Part shown: piece after piece, positions 42,868 to 54,744 of the stretch | Position numbering within the stretch: position 1 is the stretch's first letter | Layout of the letters: each line of letters begins with the position of its first letter | NCBI RefSeq assembly: GCF_001687305.1 | Contig: NZ_KV700385.1 | Span: forward strand, 540,523-604,522 | DNA length: 64,000 bases | DNA from: Actinomyces vulturis | GTDB taxonomy: Bacteria; Actinomycetota; Actinomycetes; Actinomycetales; Actinomycetaceae | Reading direction: 5' to 3' | Notes under the pieces: model-generated | What the model was told of the DNA's origin: nothing | What the model saw: only the letters and a program-made list of their open reading frames with translations | The model's database searches: none | Program-made: the position numbers and the translations under genes

Positions 42868-43040
42868 ATTGAATTCAGACATTTCAGTGCGTCAGCGCGA
42901 ATAACGTGAAATCACAATTATCTGACATATTGTTCAGAATAATTTCACCACTTATTTTCGTTGGTATGACAACAAAAGAATAGGAAAAATGACGTTGCGT
43001 CATGACAATTCTGACATGATGCCTTTTTCTTTTCTGACAG
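42868..43040. promoter_or_regulatory. Divergent haem promoter region with TCTGACA repeats
   Basis: Between hemA and hemE, TCTGACA occurs at 42921-42927, 43010-43016 and 43033-43039, and the related TCAGACA at 42875-42881. An imperfect inverted repeat (TCATGACA with TGACATGA) spans 43000-43019, and GTGAAAT/ATTTCAC (42906-42912, 42942-42948) flank one copy. The region is AT-rich. These could be operators shared by the two haem operons. No match to a known haem regulator was made. Confidence 0.4.
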
Positions 43041-43057
43041 ATATTCAGGAGGTTTTT

Positions 43058-44383
43058 GTGACGAAAAAAGAAAGAGAAGATAAATGGTCTTCTCTTCATC
43101 ACGCATTGCTCACTGAATTACCCACCCCCATACGCACACCCGTCTGGTTTATGCGTCAGGCAGGCCGTTCCTTACCCGAATATCGAGCGCTACGCCAACG
43201 AACTCACGCCTCGATGCTCGAGTGTTGCCTCATGCCAGATGTGGCGGCACTAGCCACACTCCAACCGGTACGCCGCCACGGCGTGGACGCCGCCATCCTC
43301 TTTTCCGACATCATGACCCCGCTCCTGCTAAGCGGCGTAGATGTACATATCGATCCCGGAGTAGGCCCCACCATCAAAACCCCTGCAGCAAGCGCGGCAG
43401 ATATCGCTATTCTGACTACTCATTCCTTCGGCACAGGCACTCTCCCTTTTACTGGTTCCACTCTCCCTTCCTCCGACGCCACACACCGCCTTGTCCAAGC
43501 CGTCACCAGGGTCATTAATGAGTTGGGTACGCCCTCACAGCCACCTTCATCTCCCGAGTTAGTAGTCGGCAGCAACGGAGTAGACCGTGGTGAGGTATGT
43601 GAGCGTTCTTTGTCTGGGCTGGCTCAAAGTCGAGGATTATGGGGATGGACGCCCCTCATTGCTTTTGCTGGAGCTCCATTTACTTTGGCCGCCTACTTGG
43701 TGGAAGGCAAGCCTAGTAGGGATCACTTAGCTGCACGGGGTTTGATGCTGTCTGATCATGCGGCTTGGGATGAACTCATGCGTTGGTGTGCCACAGTGAG
43801 TGGCGAGTTCTTGGCCTTGCAGATTGAGGCGGGCGCAAGTGTTGCTCAACTCTTTGATTCGTGGGCTGGCTCATTGAGTCCTGAGTTGTATGAGCAATAC
43901 GTTGCGCCATATTCCGCATTGACATTGGAGATTGCTTCCCAGGCTGTCAGCCCTACTCTTGGCAGACCGGTTCCTGTTATTCATTTTGGTACTGCAAGCG
44001 CGACTCTTTTACCGCAGATGGCATCGTTACATCCGTCAATTCAAGGAATTGGTGTGGATGAGCGCATTGCCTTACATGAGGCCCAACCCAAACGTGCCAT
44101 GTGCGTGCAAGGCAATATCAATCCTGCCGTATTGCGTGCTCCATGGGAGGTCATTGCTCAGCATGTTGATTCCTGCATGGAACAGGGGCGCAACGCTGCG
44201 GGGCATATCGTCAATCTCGGTCATGGTGTACCTAAAGATACTGATCCACAGGTGCTAACACGGATAGTGGCCCGTGTTCATGGTGATCCTCAGTGGGCCG
44301 AGCGTGTTAACCGTGATGAACATACTGAGTGGAATGTCAATGGTCTAGGACTTGATGTGATGGATGTGGGAGTGGCGCTATGA
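43058..44383 (+). CDS. hemE: Uroporphyrinogen decarboxylase
   Basis: 441 residues from GTG at 43058 with AGGAGG 5 bases upstream; the open frame back to 42989 is not needed. The signature PVWFMRQAGRSLPEYR holds the substrate-binding Arg, ILFSDIMTPL the catalytic Asp, and FAGAPFTLAAYLVEGKPSRDH follows. An insertion of ~40 residues around 135-200 makes it longer than the usual ~350. It converts uroporphyrinogen III to coproporphyrinogen III. It overlaps the next gene by 4 bases. Confidence 0.94.
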   Translation: MTKKEREDKWSSLHHALLTELPTPIRTPVWFMRQAGRSLPEYRALRQRTHASMLECCLMPDVAALATLQPVRRHGVDAAILFSDIMTPLLLSGVDVHIDPGVGPTIKTPAASAADIAILTTHSFGTGTLPFTGSTLPSSDATHRLVQAVTRVINELGTPSQPPSSPELVVGSNGVDRGEVCERSLSGLAQSRGLWGWTPLIAFAGAPFTLAAYLVEGKPSRDHLAARGLMLSDHAAWDELMRWCATVSGEFLALQIEAGASVAQLFDSWAGSLSPELYEQYVAPYSALTLEIASQAVSPTLGRPVPVIHFGTASATLLPQMASLHPSIQGIGVDERIALHEAQPKRAMCVQGNINPAVLRAPWEVIAQHVDSCMEQGRNAAGHIVNLGHGVPKDTDPQVLTRIVARVHGDPQWAERVNRDEHTEWNVNGLGLDVMDVGVAL

Positions 44384-47076
44384 GTCATCAAATCCCTCAA
44401 CACGTTGATGTGTTGATTATCGGCGGCGGCATTGCTGGATTAACTGCGGCATGGCGAGCAATCGACTATGGGCTTGTCCCATGGGTGGTAGAGGCTCGTG
44501 GTTACGCAGGTGGACTCATTGCGGGCACTCATCTCAGTGCACCTACATCAGACGAACGCCCCCTTACTAACACCCCGAAAACACCTGAAAATAATGCAGA
44601 CCGACAGATGATGAGCTCTGAGAGTGGGTTAATCGGCGTCGATATTGATTTAGGTGCTGAAGGATTCGTGGACCGTGGCGGAGTGATGAGCGAATTACTC
44701 GACTCCTTTGGCCTTGATGTGCTCACGCCGTGCGGTGGTGGGGCGTACTTGTTTACTCATCCCGCTGATGACGCGCCACTCACTGCCCCGCAGCAGCGTA
44801 AGTGGGCAGCATTACCTCTCCCCCAACACTCTCTTCTTGGCATTCCTGCGAACCCGTTGGCCACTGATGTGCAACGGATTATCGGCAGTGCTGCAGCCTA
44901 TGAAGCACATCAGCTTGACCAAAAACCCTTGGGGCATGAAGTCGATGCAGAAAGAATAAGCGTCAGCGATCTAGTGACCGCACGGATGGGCAAGGGGGTT
45001 TGTGAAAACTTACTCTCCCCCATGATGTCGGCGATTTATACCGCCGATCCGGCACGCTTGGATTGTGACAGTGTGCTGCCTTTTCTCCGTCCAGCACTGC
45101 GCAAGCACGGCAGTTTAAGTGACGCCGTAGCTACCCTTCGGGCGAATGCTCGCGCGGGTGGTGACGTGAGTATCGAAGGAGGAATGGCACGTCTAGTCTC
45201 GCTTCTTGTGGAGCATGTGCGCGCACACGGCGGCAATGTACTCACCCGGACAGGGGCACAGCAGTGCCATCAAGTAGCAGACGGATGGGAGGTGAGCCTT
45301 GCACCCACACAGCCTGGCCCCACTCCTGGTGCCGAGCCTGTTGCTGCAGGCGAGCACTATGTGGTTCATGCTGAGCGTCTTGTGGTGGCATGCAATGCAA
45401 ATGCCGCACAACGTGTGCTCGCCAATATGGTGAGCACACATGTAGATGTTCCTTCCGGCGCTCCTGTGGGGCGAGTCAATCTTCTTCTTCACTGTCCAGC
45501 CCTCAATGGTGCTCCCTTGGGGAGCGGAGCGATTGTTGCTCCAGGCCACTCTGACGATTTCTGCCCGGTAGGAGCGAAAGCGCTAAGTCACCTCACGGCA
45601 AAATGGCCATGGATGGCAGCACAACTACCTGCGGACTACCACGTGCTACGCCTGTCATACGGGCATCGCAATACGGTGAGCATTGAGCAGGCTTGTCACG
45701 ATGCTTCCCTCATCATGGGCATTCCGATTCACTCAGACATGGTGGTCGCTCATAGTCATGCACGCTGGGATGGCAGTTTGCCTCCTTTCACTCCTGCTTA
45801 CCGCGAGCGCATCAATACTCTGCTCAGTGAAGTCCGAGCCCTACCAAACCTGGGATTATGCGGAGCATGGGTCAGTGGTTCAGGAGTTCATGCAGCAGTT
45901 ACTCATGCAGCCGCCTGCGTTGATTCATTGATGTCCTCCGATCTGAAAGATGGGAGCGCATCTGCAACCAGGCCCATAAGGGCACAAAACATAACAACCA
46001 CGACTCCTACGGCATCGTCACCCGAAAGTCACCATTTTTCCCTTCCTCCCCACCTGCGTTTAGGCACGCGCGGCTCGGATCTAGCACGTACGCAGTCCTC
46101 CCTCGTAGCTCGTTCCCTTCAGGCGGCTGCAGGTACTCACGGCATGAACGTGAACGTGGAACTCACTCCAGTTCGCACGGTAGGTGACTCATCTAGGGCG
46201 TCCCTCGCATCGCTAGGTGGGCTTGGTGTATTCGCGGCCAAGGTGCGCAGTGCTTTGCTAGATGGTCAATGTGATCTGGCAGTGCATTCGCTCAAGGATG
46301 TGCCCACGCAACCCTGTGTGGGTCTGACTATTGCAGCGATTCCTTCTCGCGCGGATGTGGCCGATGCGTTGTGCGCTCGTGATGGTCTCACTCTCATGAC
46401 TCTGCCCAGCGGAGCGACGGTGGGGACTGGTTCGCCAAGACGATCAGCTCAGATTCGTTACCTACGCCCCGATCTTCAGTGTGTGGATATTCGCGGCAAT
46501 GTACCCACTCGCTTAGTTCGGGTGTTCCCCGAGGTTCTTCACCATGATCAGTTACGCGGTGATGTGACTGGTAAAGAACCCCATCATGGCAACCCGGGCG
46601 ATCTGGATGCGGTGGTGTTAGCAGTGGCTGGTTTGCAGCGTCTTGGTTTGGATGGCTGGGTTAGTGAGGTGCTAGATCCATCTGTGTGCGTACCTGCTCC
46701 TGCACAAGGTGCCTTAGCAGTGGAGTGCCGGGAGGCAGATGAGGAGATTCGCCAGGCTTTGTCGTGGATTAACGATGAGGTGTCGATGATGACGGTTCAT
46801 GCTGAGCGCACGCTCATGCGTGATCTATCCGCCGGCTGCGCCACCCCCGTGGGTGCGTGGGCCCGGGTGGTTGATGGTCACCTGGTGCTGACTTCTCATC
46901 TTCTATCTCCCGACGCCGTAAGTCTCCTTCACGCCGAATTCTCCACAGTGGATCTCACCATGACTGGAGCCAAGGAGTTGGGTCATGAGGTGGCGGAGTC
47001 TTTGCGCGCTCAAGGCGCGCAGGAGATTATTGCGGCCTGCGACGCACAATTTGCTCCGGCCAGGAGAAACGAATGA
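44380..47076 (+). CDS. Fused coproporphyrinogen III oxidase (CgoX/HemY) and porphobilinogen deaminase (HemC)
   Basis: 898 residues in one uninterrupted frame. The N-terminal ~520 residues are a HemY-type flavoprotein, with the FAD motif VLIIGGGIAGLTAAWRA and the C-terminal LGLCGAWVSGSGVHAAVTHA. A Ser/Thr-rich linker (about 520-557) leads to a complete HemC (558-898). HemC motifs are LRLGTRGSDLARTQ, DLAVHSLKDVPTQ, GTGSPRRSAQIRYLRPDL, IRGNVPTRL and the dipyrromethane cofactor Cys in LSAGCATPVGAW. Both enzyme sets of key residues look intact. The two activities are not consecutive in the pathway (steps 3 and 6 from glutamate semialdehyde). Neighbours on both sides are coupled by ATGA overlaps. 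Confidence 0.92.
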   Translation: MSHQIPQHVDVLIIGGGIAGLTAAWRAIDYGLVPWVVEARGYAGGLIAGTHLSAPTSDERPLTNTPKTPENNADRQMMSSESGLIGVDIDLGAEGFVDRGGVMSELLDSFGLDVLTPCGGGAYLFTHPADDAPLTAPQQRKWAALPLPQHSLLGIPANPLATDVQRIIGSAAAYEAHQLDQKPLGHEVDAERISVSDLVTARMGKGVCENLLSPMMSAIYTADPARLDCDSVLPFLRPALRKHGSLSDAVATLRANARAGGDVSIEGGMARLVSLLVEHVRAHGGNVLTRTGAQQCHQVADGWEVSLAPTQPGPTPGAEPVAAGEHYVVHAERLVVACNANAAQRVLANMVSTHVDVPSGAPVGRVNLLLHCPALNGAPLGSGAIVAPGHSDDFCPVGAKALSHLTAKWPWMAAQLPADYHVLRLSYGHRNTVSIEQACHDASLIMGIPIHSDMVVAHSHARWDGSLPPFTPAYRERINTLLSEVRALPNLGLCGAWVSGSGVHAAVTHAAACVDSLMSSDLKDGSASATRPIRAQNITTTTPTASSPESHHFSLPPHLRLGTRGSDLARTQSSLVARSLQAAAGTHGMNVNVELTPVRTVGDSSRASLASLGGLGVFAAKVRSALLDGQCDLAVHSLKDVPTQPCVGLTIAAIPSRADVADALCARDGLTLMTLPSGATVGTGSPRRSAQIRYLRPDLQCVDIRGNVPTRLVRVFPEVLHHDQLRGDVTGKEPHHGNPGDLDAVVLAVAGLQRLGLDGWVSEVLDPSVCVPAPAQGALAVECREADEEIRQALSWINDEVSMMTVHAERTLMRDLSAGCATPVGAWARVVDGHLVLTSHLLSPDAVSLLHAEFSTVDLTMTGAKELGHEVAESLRAQGAQEIIAACDAQFAPARRNE

Positions 47077-48254
47077 GCGGTACACATCAATTTGGTGCTG
47101 ACTTAGTCGGTTCACTCCCCTCACTTAATGGTGCTCGTGTTCTTCTTACTCGACAATTGGCCCATGATCGCCTAGCCGATGCGCTCAGTGCTCGTGGCGC
47201 TGTTGTGCAATCCGTGGCTGTGACTCGCATTCAGCCGTGGCCTGTAACTGCGAGGGAGACAGTACTTAAAGCCTGCGCATCTGGTGAATGGGAGTGGTTA
47301 GTCCTGACCAGTCCTCGCACGGTTGAGGTTCTTTATCAATCAAATCCTGCCCTGTTTGTTCATGCCATTCACTCCGCACTATCCCAGGGGCTTCACGTGG
47401 CGGCGGTCGGTGCTCGCACAGCGCAGGCATGGAGCGCTGCTACCGATCATCAGCCTCATGTAGTAGGCATTGGCGGGGGTGAGGATGTCATTCATCACGT
47501 CATTGATTACGAGGCCTCTCACCGGCGCTCCATCAGGGGAAAGGTCGCCATACCCGGCTCAGCGCTTACTCGTTCCACTATTGCTGATAAAGCCTCACGT
47601 GCCGGGTGGGAAGTTGTTCAATATCCCGTATACACCACGATTTCTGCCAATTATCTAGACCCAACCGTATTCCAAAGAGTAGTAGCCGGTGAGATGGATG
47701 CCATTGTGGTTACTGCAGGAAGTGCGATGCGAGGGCTAGTGGACGTGATGTGTGCCTGCATCAAAGATGCAGGCACACTTGATATTTCCCCTGCTTCATC
47801 GCCCATTCCCATCGTCACCCTTGGCCCTCAAACTGCTGAAGACTGTGTTCACATTCTTCGTCGCGCCCTCACCGCTCGGACTGGTTCTCAGGTTTCTGCA
47901 CACGAGGGCACTGCTCCCCTCGCATCTGCCTACGCCGATAACGCCACTAACCCGGATAGGCCCGATAGCGCAGATAACCCAGTTACCCCAGATAGTCCAG
48001 ATGGTCCGAATAGCGCAGATCGTGCAACTAGTTCAGATAGCGCAGATAGCGCGCATCGCTCACATACTGCAGAACACCAGAGCATCACGAACAACCACTG
48101 CCAAAACCCTGACGCTCTTCGCCTCTTTCAGCGCTTCGTGGTCATGCCACCAGCGGCTTCACCGTCTCCTGATGACGTGTGCACCGCAGTAGCCCTGGCA
48201 TTACACACCACGAAGCCCCATTCATCCATGTCCTTCGACAATCAAGGAGCCTGA
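47073..48254 (+). CDS. hemD: Uroporphyrinogen III synthase with low-complexity C-terminal insert
   Basis: 393 residues. The HemD fold is seen in ARVLLTRQLAHDRLADALSARGA, WLVLTSPRTVEVL, VAAVGARTAQAW, VAIPGSALTRSTIADKASRAGWEV and AIVVTAGSAMRGL. HemD closes hydroxymethylbilane into uroporphyrinogen III. After ~285 residues an Asp/Ser/Ala/Pro-rich stretch of about 45 residues interrupts the protein, followed by a final helix (VVMPPAASPSPDDVCTAVALALH). Typical HemD is ~260 residues. It overlaps the fusion gene by 4 bases. Confidence 0.88.
   Translation: MSGTHQFGADLVGSLPSLNGARVLLTRQLAHDRLADALSARGAVVQSVAVTRIQPWPVTARETVLKACASGEWEWLVLTSPRTVEVLYQSNPALFVHAIHSALSQGLHVAAVGARTAQAWSAATDHQPHVVGIGGGEDVIHHVIDYEASHRRSIRGKVAIPGSALTRSTIADKASRAGWEVVQYPVYTTISANYLDPTVFQRVVAGEMDAIVVTAGSAMRGLVDVMCACIKDAGTLDISPASSPIPIVTLGPQTAEDCVHILRRALTARTGSQVSAHEGTAPLASAYADNATNPDRPDSADNPVTPDSPDGPNSADRATSSDSADSAHRSHTAEHQSITNNHCQNPDALRLFQRFVVMPPAASPSPDDVCTAVALALHTTKPHSSMSFDNQGA
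47938..48063 (+). repeat. Degenerate tandem repeat within hemD
   Basis: Variants of GATAGCGCAGAT and CCAGATAGTCC recur in phase, coding repeats of the type PDSADNP/SSDSADSA. The copies are imperfect, 9 or 12 bases long, and length variation between strains would be expected. Confidence 0.6.
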
Positions 48255-48256
48255 CT

Positions 48257-49312
48257 ATGCCGTCACTTACCAATCCCCTACGCAACTCTTCATTTTCTCC
48301 CACGGTCAGGCCACGGCGTCTGCGGACAACTCCTGCTATTCGGGCACTAGTGCGCTCCACTCACGTTCACCCCAGCCAACTCATGGCTCCCCTGTTCGTG
48401 CGTGAGGGAATATCTTCCCCGCAACCTATTGAGGCCATGCCCGGTCAGGTTCAGCACACTATCGACTCCCTCAGGGCTTACGTGGTGCAATGCGCAGAAG
48501 CAGGTGTTGGCGGTATTGACCTCTTCGGTGTTCCCGAGCGCCGTGACGAACGAGGTAGTCAGGCCTGGGACGACAAGGGAATCCTCAATCGAGCGCTCAC
48601 GGCAGTGCGCGAAGAGGTGGGTGACGGCTTGGTTATTTGCGCGGACACCTGCCTGGATGAATTCACCAGTCATGGGCATTGCGGTGTACTTACCCCTGCT
48701 AAGCAGCCGTGGCGAACCGCAGATGACGCCCCTGTGGTGGTCGATAACGACGCTACTCTTCCCCTCTATGGAGCCATGACTCTGGCGCAGGCTGAGTCCG
48801 GCGCTCACATGGTCTCACCCTCAGGAATGATGGATGGACAGGTCGCCGTCATTCGTCAAGTTCTCGATGACCATGGTTTTGAAGATGTGGCGATTTTGGC
48901 CTATTCAGCCAAGTACGCCTCGGCCTACTTTGGGCCCTTCCGTGAGGCTGTGGGTTCCACCCTCCAAGGCGATCGACGCACCTACCAGCAGGATCCTGCC
49001 CAGGGGCGCGAGGGTGTTCGTGAGGCTTTGCTTGATGTTGAGCAGGGTGCGGACCTGGTGATGGTCAAGCCTGCCGGCCCTTATCTCGATGTTCTAGCTG
49101 AGGTTGCGCGAGTCAGCCCTGTTCCTGTGGCTGCATATCAAGTCTCTGGCGAGTATGCCATGGTGGAGGCGGCAGCCCAACGGGGCTGGATTGACCGCGA
49201 GCGCGTCATTTCTGAGTCCTTAACCGGGATCGTGCGAGCAGGAGCGGACGTAGTGCTCACCTATTGGGCACTTGAAGCAGCCACAAGCATCTTGCCCACA
49301 GTGGAGTGGTAG
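48257..49312 (+). CDS. hemB: Delta-aminolevulinic acid dehydratase (porphobilinogen synthase)
   Basis: 351 residues from ATG at 48257 with AAGGAG upstream. The metal site reads CADTCLDEFTSHGHCG, where Asp replaces one zinc cysteine, as in other actinobacteria. The substrate lysines lie in ILAYSAKYASAYFGPFR and LVMVKPAGPYLDV. It condenses two aminolevulinate molecules to porphobilinogen. It directly follows hemD in the plus-strand haem operon. Confidence 0.95.
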   Translation: MPSLTNPLRNSSFSPTVRPRRLRTTPAIRALVRSTHVHPSQLMAPLFVREGISSPQPIEAMPGQVQHTIDSLRAYVVQCAEAGVGGIDLFGVPERRDERGSQAWDDKGILNRALTAVREEVGDGLVICADTCLDEFTSHGHCGVLTPAKQPWRTADDAPVVVDNDATLPLYGAMTLAQAESGAHMVSPSGMMDGQVAVIRQVLDDHGFEDVAILAYSAKYASAYFGPFREAVGSTLQGDRRTYQQDPAQGREGVREALLDVEQGADLVMVKPAGPYLDVLAEVARVSPVPVAAYQVSGEYAMVEAAAQRGWIDRERVISESLTGIVRAGADVVLTYWALEAATSILPTVEW

Positions 49313-49315
49313 GCG

Positions 49316-49492
49316 ATGGAACTCGTCGCTTGTCATGACGCTCCAGAGTTTCATTTCATGAGCGTCCACTACTCCAACGACGTATTCGTATCGCTGAATA
49401 TCGCTCTTCTTCACGCATTTCAGGAATCCCGAACATCGAACTCCACCCGAATCATCTGCTATTCACCTCACCACCATTGGGGGCAACCATGA
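49316..49492 (+). CDS. Possible 58-residue protein between hemB and hemL
   Basis: An ATG 3 bases after the hemB stop opens 58 codons whose TGA overlaps the hemL ATG as ATGA, the same coupling used by other genes in this operon. The product would start [12 protein letters not shown] and end HHHWGQP, with eight His and two Cys, and without a membrane segment. The sequence GGAG lies ~12 bases upstream. It fills the only gap in the operon. It resembles no family I know. It may be a coupling leader peptide, a small protein, or chance. Confidence 0.35.
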   Translation: MELVACHDAPEFHFMSVHYSNDVFVSLNIALLHAFQESRTSNSTRIICYSPHHHWGQP

Positions 49493-50844
49493 CACTAACC
49501 AACGATTCTCTTTTCCATGACGCTCAAGTACTCATTCCTGGCGGAGTGAATTCGCCGGTGCGCGCCTTTGCCAGCGTGGGTGGCACTCCCCTGTTCATTG
49601 ACCATGCTCGCGGCCCAAGGGTGTGGGATGTGGAGGGACGTGATTACGTCGATCTGGTGGGCAGTTGGGGGCCAGCAATTGTGGGGCATGCTCACCCTGA
49701 GGTTCTTAACGCCGTGGAACATGCTGCGCGCAAAGGGTTAAGTTTTGGTGCTCCTACGGAAGGTGAGGTGCGTTTGGCGGAGATGATTCGCCAGCGCGTT
49801 CCTGCTGCTGAGCGTGTGCGCTGCGTGTCTACGGGCACGGAGGCCACGATGACGGCGATTCGCTTGGCTCGCGGCGCCACGGGTCGCGACCTGGTGGTGA
49901 AGTTTGCTGGCTGCTACCACGGTCATAGCGACGGACTTCTTGCTGCGGCGGGCAGTGGCGTGGCCACGGGGGGTTTGCCCGAGTGCGCTGGTGTTCCGGC
50001 GTCGATTACTGCCAACACGATTGTGCTGCCCTTCAATGATGTGACCGCTTTGGAGGAGTGCTTCACTGAGCGTGGTAGTGAGATTGCCGCTGTCATCACT
50101 GAGCCGCAGCCAGCCAATATGGGCGTAGTGGAGCCTGTTGAAGGGTTTAATGCGGAGATTCGGCGGATTACTCGTTCGTATGGTGCCTTGATGATTGCTG
50201 ATGAGGTGCTCAGTGGCTTCCGTGTGGCGCCCTCGGGTATGTGGGGGCTAGAAGCATACGACTCTCCCTTCACCCCGGTTCCCACCGTGTCGATTACTGA
50301 AGCTTCCTGGGTGCCTGACCTGTTTACCTTCGGCAAGGTGGTAGGCGGCGGCATGCCTCTTGCTGCACTCGGCGGCCGGGCAGATGTGATGGATCTTCTT
50401 GCTCCTGTAGGCCCGGTGTACCAGGCGGGGACACTGTCAGGTAATCCTCTGGCCACTGCTGCCGGTGCGGCTACGCTTACCTTGTGTGATGAGGGGTTGT
50501 ACCGCCATCTCGATTCTGTGGCAGATCAGATTATTGATGTGGTCAGTAGTGCGCTGACTGCTGAAGGTGTGGGGCACTGGGTTGGTCGCGCCGGCTCACT
50601 GTTCTCTTTCTTCTTTACCCCTGAGGGCGCACCGGTCCATTCCTATGAGCAGGCTCAGTTGGCGCAAACCTGGCGTTACCCCGCCTTTTTCCATGCTTTC
50701 GTTGATGCCGGGGTGAACTTGCCGCCCTCGAACTTTGAAGCCTGGTTTGTCAGTGGTGCTCACGGGGATGAGGAGTTAGAACGTATCGCTCAGGCAGCGC
50801 CTGTTGCTGCTCGTGCTGCGGCGTCAGCAACTCTGAAGCAATAA
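49489..50844 (+). CDS. hemL: Glutamate-1-semialdehyde 2,1-aminomutase
   Basis: 451 residues from ATG at 49489 (GGGGG upstream; a TTG 12 bases earlier is in frame). PLP-aminotransferase fold: [43 protein letters not shown] and the PLP lysine in [18 protein letters not shown]. It converts glutamate semialdehyde to 5-aminolevulinate. It ends the plus-strand haem operon hemE-cgoX/hemC-hemD-hemB-hemL. Confidence 0.95.
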   Translation: MTLTNDSLFHDAQVLIPGGVNSPVRAFASVGGTPLFIDHARGPRVWDVEGRDYVDLVGSWGPAIVGHAHPEVLNAVEHAARKGLSFGAPTEGEVRLAEMIRQRVPAAERVRCVSTGTEATMTAIRLARGATGRDLVVKFAGCYHGHSDGLLAAAGSGVATGGLPECAGVPASITANTIVLPFNDVTALEECFTERGSEIAAVITEPQPANMGVVEPVEGFNAEIRRITRSYGALMIADEVLSGFRVAPSGMWGLEAYDSPFTPVPTVSITEASWVPDLFTFGKVVGGGMPLAALGGRADVMDLLAPVGPVYQAGTLSGNPLATAAGAATLTLCDEGLYRHLDSVADQIIDVVSSALTAEGVGHWVGRAGSLFSFFFTPEGAPVHSYEQAQLAQTWRYPAFFHAFVDAGVNLPPSNFEAWFVSGAHGDEELERIAQAAPVAARAAASATLKQ

Positions 50845-50892
50845 CTCATTCGTCGCTGATGTCTTCGGGCATGTTCTTTTCACTATCAACGT

Positions 50893-50925
50893 TGAGGGGG
50901 CGCGAGCTTAGCTCGCGCCCCCTCA
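50893..50925. terminator. Terminator between hemL and trx
   Basis: A 15-bp perfect stem (TGAGGGGGCGCGAGC) with a 3-base loop lies between convergent genes. No clear T-tract is present on either side. Confidence 0.7.
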
Positions 50926-50996
50926 GGTCAGTGTTCTCTCCGGGAACACTTATGCTTATCCGTTGCCGACACGGCAGATGGATGCTGTGTTGTGTA

Positions 50997-51365
50997 TCAG
51001 GCCTGTTCTTGCTGTTTGGCCATCTCTGCACGGACCTCATCCATGTTAAGACCTTCAACCTGCTCGATGAGGTTTTCCAGTGCGGGTGCGGGTAGTGCGC
51101 CAGCTTCACGGAAGACGAGGACTCCATCACGGAACACCATGAGGGTGGGGATGGAGGTGATGGCCAGAGCACCGGCGAGTTGCTGCTGCTCTTCGGTGTT
51201 GACCTTACCGAAGGTCATGTCTGCGTGTGCTTCACTGACCTTTTCGAAGATGGGGCCGAACTGACGGCAGGGACCGCACCAGGGTGCCCAAAAGTCCAGC
51301 ACGACGATTCCATCTTTACTGATGGTTTCTTTAAAGTTTTCTGCGGTGATTTCGAGGGTTGCCAC
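50997..51365 (-). CDS. trxA: Thioredoxin
   Basis: 122 residues from GTG at 51365, with AGGAGA 7 bases upstream; the frame extends to 51422 without a ribosome site. The active site is FWAPWCGPCRQF, and the cis-Pro lies in ITSIPTLMVF. The C-terminal ~25 residues extend beyond the classic 108-residue fold (EGLNMDEVRAEMAKQ). It reduces protein disulfides in the cytoplasm. It stands as a single gene upstream of no obvious partner. Confidence 0.92.
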   Translation of the reverse strand: MATLEITAENFKETISKDGIVVLDFWAPWCGPCRQFGPIFEKVSEAHADMTFGKVNTEEQQQLAGALAITSIPTLMVFRDGVLVFREAGALPAPALENLIEQVEGLNMDEVRAEMAKQQEQA

Positions 51366-51552
51366 GAAGGTTTCTCCTGTTAGGTCTATGTAGCGCCTGG
51401 GCGCCTCTTCCATCCATGACAACCAGAATGGTTACGTATTCATTCCACAGATCGCCGCAAGATTTTCCTCGTTCACTTCAGGGCCTATTTCATTTGTGAA
51501 CTAAGAAAAGTGCTGTATAAAACATCAGTTTTGTGAACACTATGCCTGACGT

Positions 51553-53978
<2,426 letters not shown>

Positions 53979-54134
53979 AGGGCTGTTCCTTGTTTGTCTG
54001 CGTAGGGACGGCTATCCCGGTGCTGATTGCTGAGCAATCCTGGTCCAGCATACGTTCTAATGTACTAAGTCAATAATTCAGCAGTACACGATGTGGTCAC
54101 TGCCACTCTTGTTGTGGAAAGGGGAGAAAAAGTC

Positions 54135-54743
54135 TTAACTGTCCACACGGCGTCGACCCTCAAAAGCGCGGCCGAGGGTCACTTCATCGGCATACTCAAG
54201 GTCACTCCCCACAGGCAGGCCGGATGCGAGGCGAGAGACGGGCACTTCCATGGTGCGCAGCATGCGCGTGAGGTAGGTGGCGGTTGCTTCACCTTCAATG
54301 TCTGGATCGGTGGCAAGGATGACTTCTTCCACACGCGCATCACTGCACCGAGTAAGCAATTGGCGGATACGCAGGTCATCGGGGCCCACCCCGTTCATGG
54401 GGTTAATGGCACCGCCAAGCACATGGTAGAGACCTCGGTATTCGCGGGTACGCTCAATGGCCACCACGTCCTTGGGTTCTTCCACCACACACAGGACACT
54501 GGGGTCGCGGCGCGGATCGCGGCATACAGCACACTGCGGTCCCTCCGAGACGTTGCCGCAGATTTCACAAAATTGCACCTTGGCTTTCACGACACTGAGA
54601 GCAGCACAAAGACGCTCTACGTCGGCTTTATCTGCGGCGAGGATATGGAAGGCGATGCGTTGAGCACTTTTCGGACCCACACCAGGCAACTGGCCCAGTT
54701 CGTCAATGAGGTCCTGAACGGCACCTTCATATACGGCTGCCAT
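54135..54743 (-). CDS. recR: Recombination mediator RecR
   Basis: 202 residues from ATG at 54743, with GAAGGA inside the end of dnaX; a longer frame to 54806 lies within dnaX. The helix-hairpin-helix is [21 protein letters not shown]. The four-cysteine zinc site is [16 protein letters not shown], and the Toprim segment has [17 protein letters not shown]. RecR helps load RecA at gaps with RecF/RecO. It follows dnaX as usual in bacteria. Confidence 0.95.
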   Translation of the reverse strand: MAAVYEGAVQDLIDELGQLPGVGPKSAQRIAFHILAADKADVERLCAALSVVKAKVQFCEICGNVSEGPQCAVCRDPRRDPSVLCVVEEPKDVVAIERTREYRGLYHVLGGAINPMNGVGPDDLRIRQLLTRCSDARVEEVILATDPDIEGEATATYLTRMLRTMEVPVSRLASGLPVGSDLEYADEVTLGRAFEGRRRVDS

Positions 54744-54744
54744 A

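Noticed and set aside
50846-51172. 108-codon minus-strand frame overlapping thioredoxin
   Set aside because: It overlaps the trx gene in another frame and includes the terminator hairpin. No protein-like features.
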